A DNA stretch of 64,000 nt from Azomonas macrocytogenes (GCF_014191985.1 NZ_JACHXI010000001.1:1-64000), one strand, 5' to 3'; positions 7,638 through 21,217 are shown, numbered from the stretch's first letter. Program-made: numbers and translations. Notes: a model not told the origin generated them from the letters alone.

Positions 7638-8793
7638 CGGCAAACTCCAGGCTTCCTTGTTTCAGCAATTCCAGCAATAAAGTGCAGGCATCTTCGTCAC
7701 TGAGCCAGTTGCGCAGGTTTTCCGCATGCAGGGCGTTTGCAGAGCAGATCAGTTTGAGCAAATCGCGCAGATGCAGTGGCAGTAAGCGGCTCTGCCCGCT
7801 GGCAAACAACAGTAAGCCGATATCTGTTTCGCTCCAGGCCATGCGAGAGAAGGAGTTGCGTGTCAGTACCGCACCGTCATTGAGCGTCTGGACGAATTCG
7901 CTTTCCTCCAGATCCAACCCCACCACCTGTTCCGGGTAACGCGGTTCTGTCATGAATTGGCCAAACCAGGTCAATAGCAGGCGCTCATCGCCCATATGCT
8001 CGTCAATCAGGTTCTTGAGCCGCTTTATTGAATCCAGCTGAATCTGGTAAGGATCGTCGACCGGCATCAGGTCCGGGTCTCCATAGCGCTCTTCGTCAGG
8101 TAGAAACTCACTCAGGAAGTCGGTGAAGTGGGTCAGCACTTCAGCCGCACTGGGCGCTCTGAAGCCAAGGGAATAGGTCATGCATTCGTCTTCTGCCGTG
8201 CCGAAGTGGGCAAGACGGGGGGGTAAGTAAAGCATATCGCCAGGTTCCAGAATCCATTCATCGGTTCCCTGGAATTCAGCAAGTATGCGCAAATCTCCAT
8301 GATCGATGAGAGGACTGTCGCTATCGCAGGATTGACCCAGACACCAACGCCTCCGCCCCTGGGCTTGCAGCAGAAAGACATCGTAGTTGTCGTAATGCGG
8401 ACCTACTCCGCCTCCCGGAGCTGCATAGCTGATCATCACATCATCGATGCGCCAATTGGGAAGAAACCGGAAATCTTCAATAAGCTCTGCAACCTCCGGT
8501 ACCCATTGATCGACCGCCTGGACCAGGAGTGTCCAGTCCCTCTCCGGAAGCTTCTGGTAAGTAGTTTCATCGAACGGTCCACGACGAAGCTCCCATGGAT
8601 GCTCGCCATGTTCGATAACTAGCCGGGATTCAACTTCCTCTTCCAGAGAAAGACCCGCCAGTTCATCGGCTGAAATGAGACTTTGGAATCCGGGAATGGC
8701 CTGACGAATCAATAAAGGTTTTTTCTGCCAGTAATCGCGCATGAACTGGTGGGCACTGAGACCACCGAGAAGCCGAAGCGGTTTTTCAGACAT
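7630..8793 (-). CDS. roxA: Ribosomal protein uL16 arginine hydroxylase (RoxA/YcfD family)
   Basis: A JmjC-type Fe(II)/2-oxoglutarate oxygenase of 387 residues. E. coli YcfD (RoxA) hydroxylates an arginine of ribosomal protein L16. The iron ligands are visible as H133-Y-D135 in GPHYDNYDVF and H196 in PPRLAHFG. The C-terminal half carries the dimerisation and winged-helix-like region. The chosen ATG at 8793 follows a GGG-containing weak ribosome binding site; a TTG two codons upstream is possible. It overlaps the GNAT gene downstream. Homology is clear; L16 as substrate follows from the family. Confidence 0.85.
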   Translation of the reverse strand: MSEKPLRLLGGLSAHQFMRDYWQKKPLLIRQAIPGFQSLISADELAGLSLEEEVESRLVIEHGEHPWELRRGPFDETTYQKLPERDWTLLVQAVDQWVPEVAELIEDFRFLPNWRIDDVMISYAAPGGGVGPHYDNYDVFLLQAQGRRRWCLGQSCDSDSPLIDHGDLRILAEFQGTDEWILEPGDMLYLPPRLAHFGTAEDECMTYSLGFRAPSAAEVLTHFTDFLSEFLPDEERYGDPDLMPVDDPYQIQLDSIKRLKNLIDEHMGDERLLLTWFGQFMTEPRYPEQVVGLDLEESEFVQTLNDGAVLTRNSFSRMAWSETDIGLLLFASGQSRLLPLHLRDLLKLICSANALHAENLRNWLSDEDACTLLLELLKQGSLEFADE

Positions 8794-8823
8794 CGACAAG
8801 ACCCTGACTGAATTGGTTATGTA

Positions 8824-8852
8824 AATAAAAAACGCCCGGCTTTACCGGGCGT
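8824..8852 (-). terminator. Rho-independent terminator of purB
   Basis: On the minus strand the stem ACGCCCGG/CCGGGCGT closes a five-base loop and is followed by TTTTTTA. It begins 18 bp after the purB stop. Confidence 0.85.
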
Positions 8853-8869
8853 ATAGCGAAGGGGCGATA

Positions 8870-10249
<1,380 letters not shown>

Positions 10250-10313
10250 TCAGGCAGTCGGGATAAAAAAGGGCACATAGGATACATGAGCAAGCATCTC
10301 GATACCTGTTGTT

Positions 10314-10940
10314 TCACTCGGTCCGGCGTATTAACGGATAAAGTGTATCGAGCAACTTGGCTCGACTGAAGATCAATTGCCAACGATGTCCGCCAAGCTG
10401 GCGCCATAAGCGCGCAGCCCGTATGCCGGCAAGCAGTAACGCTCGGATCATGGCCGCCTTGTCCGATTGCTGCAGGTAGCGCATATCGCCATGCACCTGA
10501 ATACGCTGGCGAAAGTTGCTGAGTGTGTCCTGATACAAGCTGCCGAACGAGGCAATCACATTTTCGTGTGTGATACCGAAATGCTCAACCTGCTGCTGGA
10601 TCTGGTCAAGACGCTTGCTAATCAGTTGCAACATATCGTCCCGCTTGGCCAGGCGCCGCTCCAAGCCGATCATCGCCAAGGCATACTTCAAAGGTTCCCG
10701 CTGCAAAGTACTCGCATCACGTTCCAGTGCTCCGACCAGGGCACGATATCCCTCCTGCAGTTGGATATCCGAACCGCCATATATTTCCTGCGTGGTTTCC
10801 GGGTTACGCACCAACAGACTGCCAAGCAGGCAACCCAATTGCGCAGCCGGTAACTGCCCTGTCCGAGCTACCTGGTCTGCAAGCACGGCAGCCTGGAATA
10901 TGGCCCCCAGCGCGATCAACTGTTCTTGCCGAGTGCTCAT
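10314..10940 (-). CDS. hflD: High frequency lysogenization protein HflD homologue
   Basis: A 208-residue, largely helical peripheral membrane protein. E. coli HflD (YcfC) sequesters phage lambda CII at the membrane; its normal cellular role is unclear. Conserved blocks [11 protein letters not shown] and [16 protein letters not shown] are present. The ATG overlaps the mnmA TGA as ATGA, so I rejected an in-frame start 20 codons upstream that lies inside mnmA. The mnmA-hflD-purB order is conserved in gammaproteobacteria. Confidence 0.92.
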   Translation of the reverse strand: MSTRQEQLIALGAIFQAAVLADQVARTGQLPAAQLGCLLGSLLVRNPETTQEIYGGSDIQLQEGYRALVGALERDASTLQREPLKYALAMIGLERRLAKRDDMLQLISKRLDQIQQQVEHFGITHENVIASFGSLYQDTLSNFRQRIQVHGDMRYLQQSDKAAMIRALLLAGIRAARLWRQLGGHRWQLIFSRAKLLDTLYPLIRRTE

Positions 10941-12046
10941 GACAGATTCTCCAGGGTCGTCCAAGGTATGGCACTGTCTATAACACCGCCTCCCAAGCAT
11001 ATTTCGCCATCGTAGAGAACGACCGATTGACCTGCGGTTACTGCGCGCTGCGGTTCATCGAAGGTCACGATATAGCCTTCGGATGTTTTACTTATCGTGC
11101 AAGGTTGGTCGCCCTGGCGGTAACGCACTTTTGCTGCCAGCCGACGAGGCTTATCCAACTCCACGGGGTTGACCCAATGAATTACCGAAGCACGCAAGGC
11201 TCGCGAAAATAGCCATGGATGATCGTTACTCTGACCGACAACCAAAACATTGCGCTGCAGATCCTTGGTCAGTACATACCAGGGAGCCTCACCTGCATTC
11301 TTTAGCCCGCCAATACCCAACCCCTGGCGCTGCCCTATCGTGTGATACATCAATCCCTGATGCTGGCCGATCACCTTTCCTTCGGTAGTTTCGATGTTGC
11401 CCGGTTGGGCTGGCAGATATTGCTTGAGGAAATCGCTGAAACGTCGCTCGCCGATAAAACAGATTCCGGTCGAGTCCTTTTTTTTGGCTATGGCTAGACC
11501 GAATTCATCGGCAATTGCTCTGACCTTGGGTTTTTCAAGCTCCCCTACCGGAAAGAGAGTGCGGGCAATCTGTTCACCACCGACCGCATGCAGGAAATAA
11601 CTTTGATCCTTGTTGGGATCGCGGCCTTTCAATAATTCGCTATGACCTGCAACATCCCTGCGACGGACATAATGCCCTGTGGCTATCAGATCGGCGCCAA
11701 GCATCAGGGCGTAATCCAGGAATGCTTTGAACTTGATTTCTCTATTGCAGAGGATATCCGGATTCGGTGTTCGTCCTGCCTTGTATTCGGCCAGGAAGTG
11801 CTCGAACACATTATCCCAGTACTCTGCGGCAAAATTTGCCGTATGCAGTTTGATCCCGATCCGCTCGCATACAGCCTGGGCATCGGCGAGATCGGCCTTG
11901 GCCGTACAATATTCAGTACCGTCATCTTCTTCCCAGTTTTTCATGAACAGGCCTTCTACCTGATAACCCTGCTGCATGAGCAAAAGAGCAGAAACCGAAG
12001 AATCGACACCTCCGGACATGCCGACAATGACGTGTTTGCCGTTCAA
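10937..12046 (-). CDS. mnmA: tRNA-specific 2-thiouridylase
   Basis: Forms 2-thiouridine at the wobble position 34 of tRNA-Lys, -Glu and -Gln, using ATP and sulfur delivered by TusE. The 369-residue protein has the PP-loop SGGVDSS near residue 11, the catalytic Cys100 in [12 protein letters not shown] and the persulfide Cys196 in [10 protein letters not shown]. Its sulfur donors tusD-tusE are encoded at 1.7-3.1 kb. It follows nudJ by 15 bp and overlaps hflD by four bases, making an nudJ-mnmA-hflD transcription unit. Confidence 0.97.
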   Translation of the reverse strand: MNGKHVIVGMSGGVDSSVSALLLMQQGYQVEGLFMKNWEEDDGTEYCTAKADLADAQAVCERIGIKLHTANFAAEYWDNVFEHFLAEYKAGRTPNPDILCNREIKFKAFLDYALMLGADLIATGHYVRRRDVAGHSELLKGRDPNKDQSYFLHAVGGEQIARTLFPVGELEKPKVRAIADEFGLAIAKKKDSTGICFIGERRFSDFLKQYLPAQPGNIETTEGKVIGQHQGLMYHTIGQRQGLGIGGLKNAGEAPWYVLTKDLQRNVLVVGQSNDHPWLFSRALRASVIHWVNPVELDKPRRLAAKVRYRQGDQPCTISKTSEGYIVTFDEPQRAVTAGQSVVLYDGEICLGGGVIDSAIPWTTLENLS

Positions 12047-12061
12047 GAAAAATTCCTTCAG

Positions 12062-12502
12062 CTAAGCCAGAATCATTGAGAGTGGATAGCGGTGCCCGGC
12101 CAGATATTGCTCAATGACACCTATGACCATATGGCTGCGCAGCCGGGCAGACTCATGGCGAATTTCATCCGGCGCAAGCCAGAGTGCCTGGGTGATACCT
12201 TCATCCAGCGCACGAGCCGGATCATGTGCGATAGCCTGACCATAAAAGGTGGTGCGGTAATAGGTAATGCCGTTGGCTGGCGCCGTGTATAGAGCTATCC
12301 CGACAATACCTTGAATTTCTACACTCCAGCCGGTTTCTTCCAGGGTTTCGCGCTTGGCCGCCTCGATCAGTGTTTCACCTTGCTCAAGATGCCCAGCCGG
12401 CTGATTCAGAACCAGGCGCCCTTCCTCACACTCTTCCACTAGCAGAAAACGGCCTTCGCTCTCCACTACAGTTGCGACAGTAACGTGTGCATGCCAGTTC
12501 AT
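12062..12502 (-). CDS. nudJ: Nudix hydrolase, NudJ-like phosphatase
   Basis: A 146-residue Nudix protein with the box GHLEQGETLIEAAKRETLEE at about residues 40-60 followed by TGW. E. coli NudJ hydrolyses thiamin pyrophosphate precursors and nucleoside di- and triphosphates. The start MNWHAHVTVATVV is the conserved one; an upstream in-frame start would add nine unlike residues. It sits first in an operon with mnmA and hflD, as in E. coli. Confidence 0.88.
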   Translation of the reverse strand: MNWHAHVTVATVVESEGRFLLVEECEEGRLVLNQPAGHLEQGETLIEAAKRETLEETGWSVEIQGIVGIALYTAPANGITYYRTTFYGQAIAHDPARALDEGITQALWLAPDEIRHESARLRSHMVIGVIEQYLAGHRYPLSMILA

Positions 12503-12592
12503 AGAGATGTTCCGGGTTTCACCAGGCAATGGTTATTCATTATACGGAGTACGAATCGCTGATGGCCGATGAAGCCCGAGCGGTTCGCTTCA

Positions 12593-12627
12593 TAAAAAAG
12601 AACCCCGGCTGATACCGGGGTTCTTTT
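12593..12627 (-). terminator. Rho-independent terminator after idh
   Basis: An 11-bp stem, AAGAACCCCGG/CCGGGGTTCTT, with a six-base loop. On the minus strand it is followed by TTTTTTAT, ending the idh transcript; the plus strand reading also has TTTT, so it may act both ways. Confidence 0.88.
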
Positions 12628-12666
12628 CGACTCAAATCAGTGAGAAGTCACTGATTCGATGTGCAC

Positions 12667-14913
<2,247 letters not shown>

Positions 14914-15056
14914 CTATTGCTGCAATTGCACAAATCTTTAATCGAGACAGATTAGGCGAACTCGCCCAAGGGCATCAATGAACCTAAGATGAAAGTCGAG
15001 ACTCTGAGGCAATTTCGGGAGCTTGGAGTGGCCAGATCAAGATGGAAAATCAGGCG

Positions 15057-15087
15057 ATTATACAAGTGATACCCTTGAATATATCAA
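15057..15087 (-). promoter_or_regulatory. Candidate idh promoter with overlapping palindrome
   Basis: On the minus strand a perfect -10 TATAAT (15062-15057) lies 19 bp from TTGATA (15087-15082), a somewhat long spacer. The -35 is embedded in the 15-bp palindrome CTTGA-N5-TCAAG at 15074-15088, which could be an operator. It would leave a leader of roughly 155 nt before the idh ATG. Confidence 0.45.
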
Positions 15088-15332
15088 GCCTGAAGGGTGT
15101 GAAGTCATCCAGAGCAGTCGGATTCAGCTCCTTTTAAGGAGCTTTATAGCGTTCAACCCCCTGATTGAATCGATGATTTTCTGCCTGGCCTGCCGGGAGC
15201 CGAATCAATTGCAGCCCGAGACGCTGGCTCTCGCCAACAGGGGGCAATCAGGATGGTAAATGCGCTTGTAGCACATGCCCGGAGCCAGGGATCGTGCAGC
15301 ATACCTGCCACTTTCCTCAGCTTTACCAAAAA

Positions 15333-15354
15333 TCGAAAACCCCGCAAAGCGGGG
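15333..15354 (-). terminator. Terminator of the porin gene
   Basis: The minus-strand hairpin CCCCGC-TTT-GCGGGG is followed by TTTTCGATTTTT about 70 bp after the porin stop. Confidence 0.7.
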
Positions 15355-15422
15355 CAAGAACATCATGTTGGATGCAGTATGCAGGGCATCGGGTAAAGGT
15401 AACCCTGCTGCCCTTGCCGAAA

Positions 15423-16772
15423 TCAGAACAGCGGAATGCTGTAGCTGGCAATCAGGCGGTTCTCGTCCTGATCCCGGCTATCGTTGCCACGCAGTGCAGC
15501 AGTTCGCCAGGAGAAACCGAGCCCTTTGAGCGTACCGCTCTGGATTACGTAGTCCAGGCGGAAGTTGCGCTCCCACTCTTTATTGTCGCTGCCGTCAGCA
15601 TCGATATCATCACCGCTGACATACTGCAGGCTGGCCTTCAAACCCGGCACACCAATCGCAGCAAAATCGTAGTCATACTTGGCCACCCAGGAATTTTCAC
15701 CAGCACTGGTAAATTTGTTCATCTGCGAGTCGGTAATCAGGTACAGCGTACGGCCATTACCCTGGAAGATGTGGGGAAAGTCGCTGTTACCAGTAACTCT
15801 CTGGTAGCCAATACCTAAGGCGTGACCACCCAGACTGTAGGTGAACAAGGCGCTCCACAGATTGTTATCAACCTCGCCGCGGCTGGATGAGCCCGAGCTC
15901 CAATAACCACTGCTGACGTAGCCTCTGGCACGCCCGGAAGTACTTTCGTTCTTGCCATCGGAGTCGCTGTTGAAATAGCGCAAGTCAGTCTTCAATGAAC
16001 CCACTGGCAATTGCCAGTTGTGGATCAGACCAACGAAGTGTTGCTTGTAGAAGTCACGCAGGTTGCCATAGTAATACTGCAACAAGAGGTCTTTGGTGAC
16101 TTTATAGTCAACACCACCATAGTAGAATTTGTTACTGAACTGGGCTTGATTGCCGCTATTGGCACCGGAGATGGATAGCCCATAACTGTCACTGGAGTTA
16201 CGCTCGTAAGAATGCTCGATCTTGCCTGCCGTAAAAGTAAAATCGTCGAGCTCCTTGGAAGTGATCTGTCCTCCCTGGAACATTTGCGGCAACAGACGTC
16301 CATCGTTGTAAGTCAGGATCGGCATCTTGGGCAACAGGGTGCCCACCTGAACCACCGTCTTGGAAAAGCGCATCTTGCCGGTTACACCGACACGACCAAA
16401 GTCATTTTTCGCCTTGCCGTTGCTTTCCAACGGGAACATGGTTCCAGGCGAACGCTCGATACCTGCCTTGCCAGCGCGACCACCGCCGTCCAGGCGAATG
16501 GCATGCATGGCCAGCACATCAAGCCCGAAACCAACCGGGCCTTCGGTAAAGCCGGATTTGAAATCGAAGAAGAAACCCTGTCCCCATTCCTCGGATCTGG
16601 GAGCAGACTGGTTACGGGTATCCTGGTTGACATAGAAATTCTTGAGATTGATCGAACCCTTGCTGTCCTCGATGAAACCGGCAGCACCGGCCTCCTGCAT
16701 CGCCAAGGCACTCGCTATCACCGCCAGACTCAGGGTGGACTTGCGTGTTGCTCTATTCACCTGGCGACTCAT
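15423..16772 (-). CDS. OprD-family outer membrane porin
   Basis: A 449-residue substrate-specific porin of the OprD family (Occ channels), which carry amino acids or carboxylates across the outer membrane. The N-terminus has a signal peptide (TLSLAVIASALAMQEAGAA) followed by GFIEDSKGSINLKNFYVNQD, the standard mature start of OprD proteins; the C-terminus ends in the aromatic residue needed for barrel assembly (SYSIPLF). The subfamily and substrate cannot be assigned by eye. The ATG is overlapped by the stop of a 39-residue leader ORF (ATGA), so expression is probably translationally coupled. AGAGAGG lies seven bases upstream. Confidence 0.92.
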   Translation of the reverse strand: MSRQVNRATRKSTLSLAVIASALAMQEAGAAGFIEDSKGSINLKNFYVNQDTRNQSAPRSEEWGQGFFFDFKSGFTEGPVGFGLDVLAMHAIRLDGGGRAGKAGIERSPGTMFPLESNGKAKNDFGRVGVTGKMRFSKTVVQVGTLLPKMPILTYNDGRLLPQMFQGGQITSKELDDFTFTAGKIEHSYERNSSDSYGLSISGANSGNQAQFSNKFYYGGVDYKVTKDLLLQYYYGNLRDFYKQHFVGLIHNWQLPVGSLKTDLRYFNSDSDGKNESTSGRARGYVSSGYWSSGSSSRGEVDNNLWSALFTYSLGGHALGIGYQRVTGNSDFPHIFQGNGRTLYLITDSQMNKFTSAGENSWVAKYDYDFAAIGVPGLKASLQYVSGDDIDADGSDNKEWERNFRLDYVIQSGTLKGLGFSWRTAALRGNDSRDQDENRLIASYSIPLF

Positions 16773-16888
16773 CGGACAACCTCTCTGAGATTGGCCTTGA
16801 CCACACCAATGGATACGTCAGCATCTGCAAAAACCAAAGCCAAGGCGGCCAGTGCCTGGACACTGACAACAAAGTGCTTGCGGATCAT
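16769..16888 (-). CDS. 39-residue leader ORF coupled to the porin gene
   Basis: The ORF reads MIRKHFVVSVQALAALALVF in its first 20 residues and ends LREVVR. It has a strong Shine-Dalgarno (AAAAGGAG, nine bases before ATG 16888) and its TGA shares ATGA with the porin start codon. The N-terminus looks like a signal peptide or small membrane segment: charged residues 3-5, then hydrophobic to about residue 21. I do not recognise a family. It could be a regulatory leader peptide or a small membrane protein. The ribosome binding site and exact overlap make it more than a chance ORF. Confidence 0.6.
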   Translation of the reverse strand: MIRKHFVVSVQALAALALVFADADVSIGVVKANLREVVR

Positions 16889-17333
16889 CCGGTATTTCTC
16901 CTTTTCATCGGACTTGAAAACACATGAGTGCTTGTCTTGCTGGAATGGAGCAGGATGCTGGCAAAGATTTGTTTCAAAAAAGCTTCAAGAGCAAAGAATA
17001 TTCGGCAAGATGGGAACTTTTTCAGGAAAGCTTTATGTGAAGAACAGGGGAAAGTAGAGCTGCACTTTTAAGCGCTCCAGTCCGCAGCAATATCATGCTC
17101 ACCGACAACGGCACGGCAGAAAATTGGCTAATGGCGGCTCACACCGTTTGTTGTGCCAATGTTTACCGCTCTAGCACATGCCTGTTTCTGATGATTCAAA
17201 AGCCCGCATCAGGGAAGTATTTCTATCTAGAATGCGAACAAAAAATGGCGGAACCTTGCTTTCAGTCTGGGCTCGAAACCCTCAGCATCAATAAACTCGC
17301 CTTCTTATTTTCATATTCTCCATGGAGCAGCTT
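16889..17333. other. Divergent intergenic region between the porin leader and yqjD
   Basis: About 445 bp holding the promoters of the leftward porin transcript and of the rightward yqjD operon. I could not pick a convincing -35/-10 pair for either. No ORF with a ribosome binding site was seen apart from the porin leader. Confidence 0.4.
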
Positions 17334-17735
17334 ATGACTATCGAATCTACCGGGAACTTGTCCGATGACATTCTGAAAAATGGCCAGCTCGGCAAGGACG
17401 GGGCATCCATTTTCGACAAAGAAGCTCATCGCCGTAATCTGCAGGCTGCTCAAGACGCTCTGATCGATGAATTCCATGTCCTGATCGGCGACACTGAACG
17501 CTTGTTGAAATACACTCAGGACACAGCTGGTAGCCAGACTGAAGAATTACGCAACAAGGTTAACGCCAACCTCACCCGTGCCAAGGGTCTGCTCAAAGAG
17601 CGCGAGAGCCAGGTACGCGACCAATACGAAAATACAATCCGGCAGACAGAGGACTACATCCATGGCAATCCCTGGCAATCCATCGGTATTGCAGCGGGTG
17701 TCGGATTTTTGTTTGGCCTGATCACCCGCCGCTGA
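17334..17735 (+). CDS. yqjD: YqjD/ElaB-type ribosome-associated membrane protein (DUF883)
   Basis: A 133-residue protein with a long helical N-terminal region (about residues 30-105, rich in Q, E, K and R) and a C-terminal membrane anchor, NPWQSIGIAAGVGFLFGLITRR, the DUF883 signature. E. coli YqjD binds stationary-phase ribosomes and tethers them to the inner membrane. I chose ATG 17334 because GGAG lies six bases upstream; an ATG four codons earlier overlaps that site. The stop overlaps the yqjE start. Confidence 0.9.
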   Translation: MTIESTGNLSDDILKNGQLGKDGASIFDKEAHRRNLQAAQDALIDEFHVLIGDTERLLKYTQDTAGSQTEELRNKVNANLTRAKGLLKERESQVRDQYENTIRQTEDYIHGNPWQSIGIAAGVGFLFGLITRR

Positions 17736-18133
17736 TGTCAGAGAATCGATCTATGAATACCGCCCCGCATGACGAACCACCCAAGCCCTCGCTAAAAAAG
17801 CTTGGCGGCGCATTGGTGGGTTTGCTCGAGGGGCATTTCGAACTGCTTGGCATCGAGTTCCAGGAAGAGAAAGCACGATCCCTGCAACTCTTTCTAGTGG
17901 CTGGCCTCGGCCTGGTTCTGGCTCTACTGATATTGGTAGGGCTCTCGACTGCAGTGATCATCTTTTTTTGGGATACCTATCGCATCGGTGCCATTCTTGG
18001 CCTCTGTGCGGTCTACACGATTGCATTGATCATCTGTATTGCTCGCGCAATCAAACTTGCCAGGGAATGCGCAAACCCGTTCCAGGCTACCCTCGAAGAA
18101 CTGGCCCGCAATCGAGAACAGCTTTTGCCATGA
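17735..18133 (+). CDS. yqjE: YqjE-like membrane protein (phage holin superfamily 6-type)
   Basis: A 132-residue protein with a cytoplasmic N-terminus, two adjacent hydrophobic segments at about residues 52-78 and 84-104, and a charged tail. The motif LLEGHFELLGIEFQEEKAR is typical of YqjE. It shares one base with yqjD (TGATG) and four with the next gene, the same operon order as E. coli yqjD-yqjE-yqjK. A later ATG (17753) is an alternative start. Function is unknown; a membrane role is inferred. Confidence 0.82.
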   Translation: MSENRSMNTAPHDEPPKPSLKKLGGALVGLLEGHFELLGIEFQEEKARSLQLFLVAGLGLVLALLILVGLSTAVIIFFWDTYRIGAILGLCAVYTIALIICIARAIKLARECANPFQATLEELARNREQLLP

Positions 18134-18444
18134 ACCAACCATCGAACTCTGCTTCCGACCGTGCCGCTCGCAAAGAGCTCGTCAGGTTGCGACTGGAAAT
18201 GCAACGCCAGCAGTTGCGCTACAACGCGCAGCCGCTGGCCAATCCGCTCAATCAAGTCAAGAACCTATGGGCACGAAGGCAGGCGAATACTCATGCTTCC
18301 AAGGGACCACTGGTGATCGCTACTACAGTGGTACTGGCCTTGTTCGGCCGCCGACTGGGAAAAATCGGTACCCTCGCACGCATAGGGCTGACGCTATATC
18401 CCTTCTTCAAGGGACAGCAGAAGCTACGTCAAAAACTGCACTGA
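18130..18444 (+). CDS. yqjK: YqjK-like small protein
   Basis: A 104-residue basic protein: a helical N-terminal half with RKELVRLRLEMQRQQLRYN and a C-terminal hydrophobic stretch (GPLVIATTVVLALFGRRLG). Position directly after yqjE with an ATGA overlap fits YqjK, and the N-terminal charged helix resembles that family. The in-frame extension upstream lies inside yqjE and was rejected. Assignment rests more on position and layout than on strong motifs. Confidence 0.7.
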   Translation: MNQPSNSASDRAARKELVRLRLEMQRQQLRYNAQPLANPLNQVKNLWARRQANTHASKGPLVIATTVVLALFGRRLGKIGTLARIGLTLYPFFKGQQKLRQKLH

Positions 18445-18625
18445 ATTGAGTTACATCTCAACGATCACCTTTACTTGAAGAGATCGCCCAAATAGCATCA
18501 GGCGCGCGTCGCTCGATATCGGGCCGGGATCTGTTTCCTGCCATCATCTGCATTTGGGTTTCGCCGAATCGTTTCGCTGGTCAAGCCCCTTTAACTCGGA
18601 TCATCTGCCGAGAGCCGCCTGGAGA

Positions 18626-19966
18626 ATGAATTCATTGGATTGGCACACTCTGCTTACCCGCGAGCGGCTCGGAAAGGTTGTTCAGATTACCGAGGAGCTT
18701 GGTCGTACACCGTTCCACAAGGATCACGATCGCATCATTTTCTCCGGAGCTTTTCGCCGCCTTGGCCGCAAGACCCAGGTACATCCGGTATCCAGCAATG
18801 ATCATATCCATACACGCCTGACCCATTCGCTGGAAGTGAGTTGCGTTGGCCGTTCGCTAGGCATGCGCGTAGGAGAAGTCATCCGGGGTACGCTCCCGGA
18901 ATGGTGCACGCCCAGCGACCTCGGCATGATCGTGCAGTCGGCCTGCCTGGCCCACGATATTGGCAATCCACCATTCGGTCATTCCGGCGAGGATGCCATT
19001 CGGCACTGGTTTCATCAGGCCGCCGGACGTGGCTGGCTGGACGATATGAGCGAAATGGAACGGGCCGACTTTCTCAATTTCGAAGGTAACGCACAGGGTT
19101 TTCGCGTACTGACCCAACTCGAATACCATCAATTTGACGGCGGCACCCGCCTGACCTACGCAACCCTCGGTGCCTATCTGAAATATCCCTGGAGCTCGCG
19201 CCACGCCGATGCCCAGGGCTACAAGAAACACAAATTCGGCTGCTACCAAAGCGAATTACCGATTCTGGAACAGATTGCAACCCGGCTGGGTCTGCCGCAA
19301 CTAGAAGAGCAACGCTGGGCCCGTCCTCCACTCGTCTATCTGATGGAAGCAGCCGACGATATCTGCTATGGCCTGATCGATCTGGAAGATGGATTGGAAA
19401 TGGATTTGCTGGATTATCCTGAAGTGGAATCCCTATTACTCAATCTGGTCGGAGACGACCTTCCAGCTACCTACCGTCAGCTCAGTCGCGATAGTTCGCG
19501 CCGGCGCAAACTGGCGATATTGCGCGGCAAAGCCATCGAGCATCTGACCAATGCTGCGGCCCATGCATTCGTCAACCAACAAAAAGCCTTGCTCGCAGGA
19601 AGCTTGCCAGGCGATCTGGTCGAGCATATGCACGGTCCGGCCAAGGAGTGCGTACTCAAAGCAAAAGCCATGGCTCGGGAGAAGATCTTCCAGGATAAGC
19701 GCAAGACCCTGCATGAGATCGGCGCCTATACGACTCTGGAAATCTTGCTCAACGCATTTTGTGGCGCGGCATTGCAACAACATGCCGGTGGTGACCTGTC
19801 CTTCAAGAACCAGCGGATCCTCGATCTTTTGGGCAGCAATGCCCCCGATTCGAGCTGGTCGCTGTATCAATCGTTCCTGCGCATGATCGATTTCATTGCC
19901 GGCATGACCGATAGCTATGCTACGGAAATGGCCAGGGAAATGACTGGCCGGTCCAGTCCGGTCTGA
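18626..19966 (+). CDS. dGTPase-like HD-domain deoxynucleoside triphosphohydrolase
   Basis: A roughly 446-residue HD-superfamily enzyme of the Dgt type, which removes triphosphate from deoxynucleotides. Metal-binding motifs are visible as [11 protein letters not shown] and [17 protein letters not shown], with the family start [12 protein letters not shown]. The ATG at 18626 gives the normal N-terminus, although its GGAG lies unusually close; a TTG at 18554 would add 24 unlike residues. The gene belongs to the dGTPase-like type found beside dacB in Pseudomonas, and its real substrate is not known from sequence. Confidence 0.85.
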   Translation: MNSLDWHTLLTRERLGKVVQITEELGRTPFHKDHDRIIFSGAFRRLGRKTQVHPVSSNDHIHTRLTHSLEVSCVGRSLGMRVGEVIRGTLPEWCTPSDLGMIVQSACLAHDIGNPPFGHSGEDAIRHWFHQAAGRGWLDDMSEMERADFLNFEGNAQGFRVLTQLEYHQFDGGTRLTYATLGAYLKYPWSSRHADAQGYKKHKFGCYQSELPILEQIATRLGLPQLEEQRWARPPLVYLMEAADDICYGLIDLEDGLEMDLLDYPEVESLLLNLVGDDLPATYRQLSRDSSRRRKLAILRGKAIEHLTNAAAHAFVNQQKALLAGSLPGDLVEHMHGPAKECVLKAKAMAREKIFQDKRKTLHEIGAYTTLEILLNAFCGAALQQHAGGDLSFKNQRILDLLGSNAPDSSWSLYQSFLRMIDFIAGMTDSYATEMAREMTGRSSPV

Positions 19967-19971
19967 ATCCT

Positions 19972-21054
19972 ATGCAAGGTCTACAAAACCGCCTTACTCA
20001 GTGGTTCGGCCGCCCGGCCTGGGCACCTGCCGTCATCGCCACGATTGGCTGTGCCCTGCCCTTGTTGATGGGGATATCCACCCGGCATCCCGGTTTTTTC
20101 TGGGCGACCATCGGTGCCTTCATGGCCAGCCTGGCGCATCCGCTGCAGCGGCTTGGCATGCCTGGCATGTTGCTGATGATCGGCCTTGGTGCTGTCAGTA
20201 TCGCACTGGGCTTCTGGGCAGCCAACGATGCGCTTTCCAGCGTAGCCCTCTTTGCCTGTTGCGGCCTGTTGTTAGCCTGGTTGCAGCGCTACGGCAACGA
20301 AACCGGCAAACTGGGCATCAGCCTTGCCATCTGCTTCTGCCTGGGGCAGAGCCAATATGGGCTTGGCAACTTCGATAATCCCTATGCGATAGCGGCTCTG
20401 TTCATCCTCGGCGGATTGTGGGTATCGCTGCTCGGCTTCGGTCTGCGCGGTGTACATGGATTACGCATGTGGCCTGAGCATCCAGGCATCGGCCGGTTGG
20501 GAAAAATCCTGAAACGCCAGGCACTGCGCACTCCTCCTGCGCACTGGTGGATCTATGCCATGACTTGTCTGCTAGCCAGCATGCTAGGTAGCCTGTGCCT
20601 GAATCTGTTCCCCTTGCACCGCGGATACTGGCTGACCCTGCCGATATTTGCCGGCCTTCATCTGAGCTTGCAACGCAGTATGCTGCGCATTCTGAGGACA
20701 GGCCTCAGCATGCTTGCTCTCGCCTTTCTACTGATTTTCGCAGGCTATAACCTGGCGAATACGCCATTATTGAGCATGCTTATCCTGCTTCCGCTGATCC
20801 TGTTATGCCGAGCCTACCAGGCACAACCCTATGGCTTTTTCGCTATTCAGACCAGCCTCTGCTTTCTGCTGCTGACCGAAAGCCTCGCCCAGGACTGGGA
20901 CGACCCACAGTCAAGGCTGATCAATGTCTGTATCGGTGCCGGCATCAGCCTGCTGGTGACGCTGACAGTGCATACGTTCTGGCGTCTGTATCTGCGCATC
21001 TCCGCTTCCAGCAAATCTCCCGGCAAGACAGGCAGAATGTCGGCGGATCGTTAG
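19972..21054 (+). CDS. FUSC-family inner membrane protein
   Basis: A 360-residue protein with two sets of closely packed transmembrane helices (about residues 15-160 and 195-340) separated by a short hydrophilic loop. The half-repeat pattern, HPGFFWATIGAFMASL in one half and HRGYWLTLPIFAGLHLS in the other, is that of the fusaric acid resistance (FUSC) superfamily, though it is shorter than YccS or AaeB. It begins five bases after the dGTPase-like gene and has no clear ribosome binding site. A transport role is inferred only from the family. Confidence 0.7.
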   Translation: MQGLQNRLTQWFGRPAWAPAVIATIGCALPLLMGISTRHPGFFWATIGAFMASLAHPLQRLGMPGMLLMIGLGAVSIALGFWAANDALSSVALFACCGLLLAWLQRYGNETGKLGISLAICFCLGQSQYGLGNFDNPYAIAALFILGGLWVSLLGFGLRGVHGLRMWPEHPGIGRLGKILKRQALRTPPAHWWIYAMTCLLASMLGSLCLNLFPLHRGYWLTLPIFAGLHLSLQRSMLRILRTGLSMLALAFLLIFAGYNLANTPLLSMLILLPLILLCRAYQAQPYGFFAIQTSLCFLLLTESLAQDWDDPQSRLINVCIGAGISLLVTLTVHTFWRLYLRISASSKSPGKTGRMSADR

Positions 21055-21217
21055 AGCCTGCGAGCGCTTTTTAGTGTATGGCCTCTTTACGAGCACATGG
21101 TCGCCTCGGGCTCGGGCATAATGGCCTCGCTTTTCCCTTGATACAGCTGGGAATTTCCTCATGCAATGCCTGATGTCCAACAGCCTGCCGCGCCAGAACG
21201 GGAGGCGCTTTCAATCG

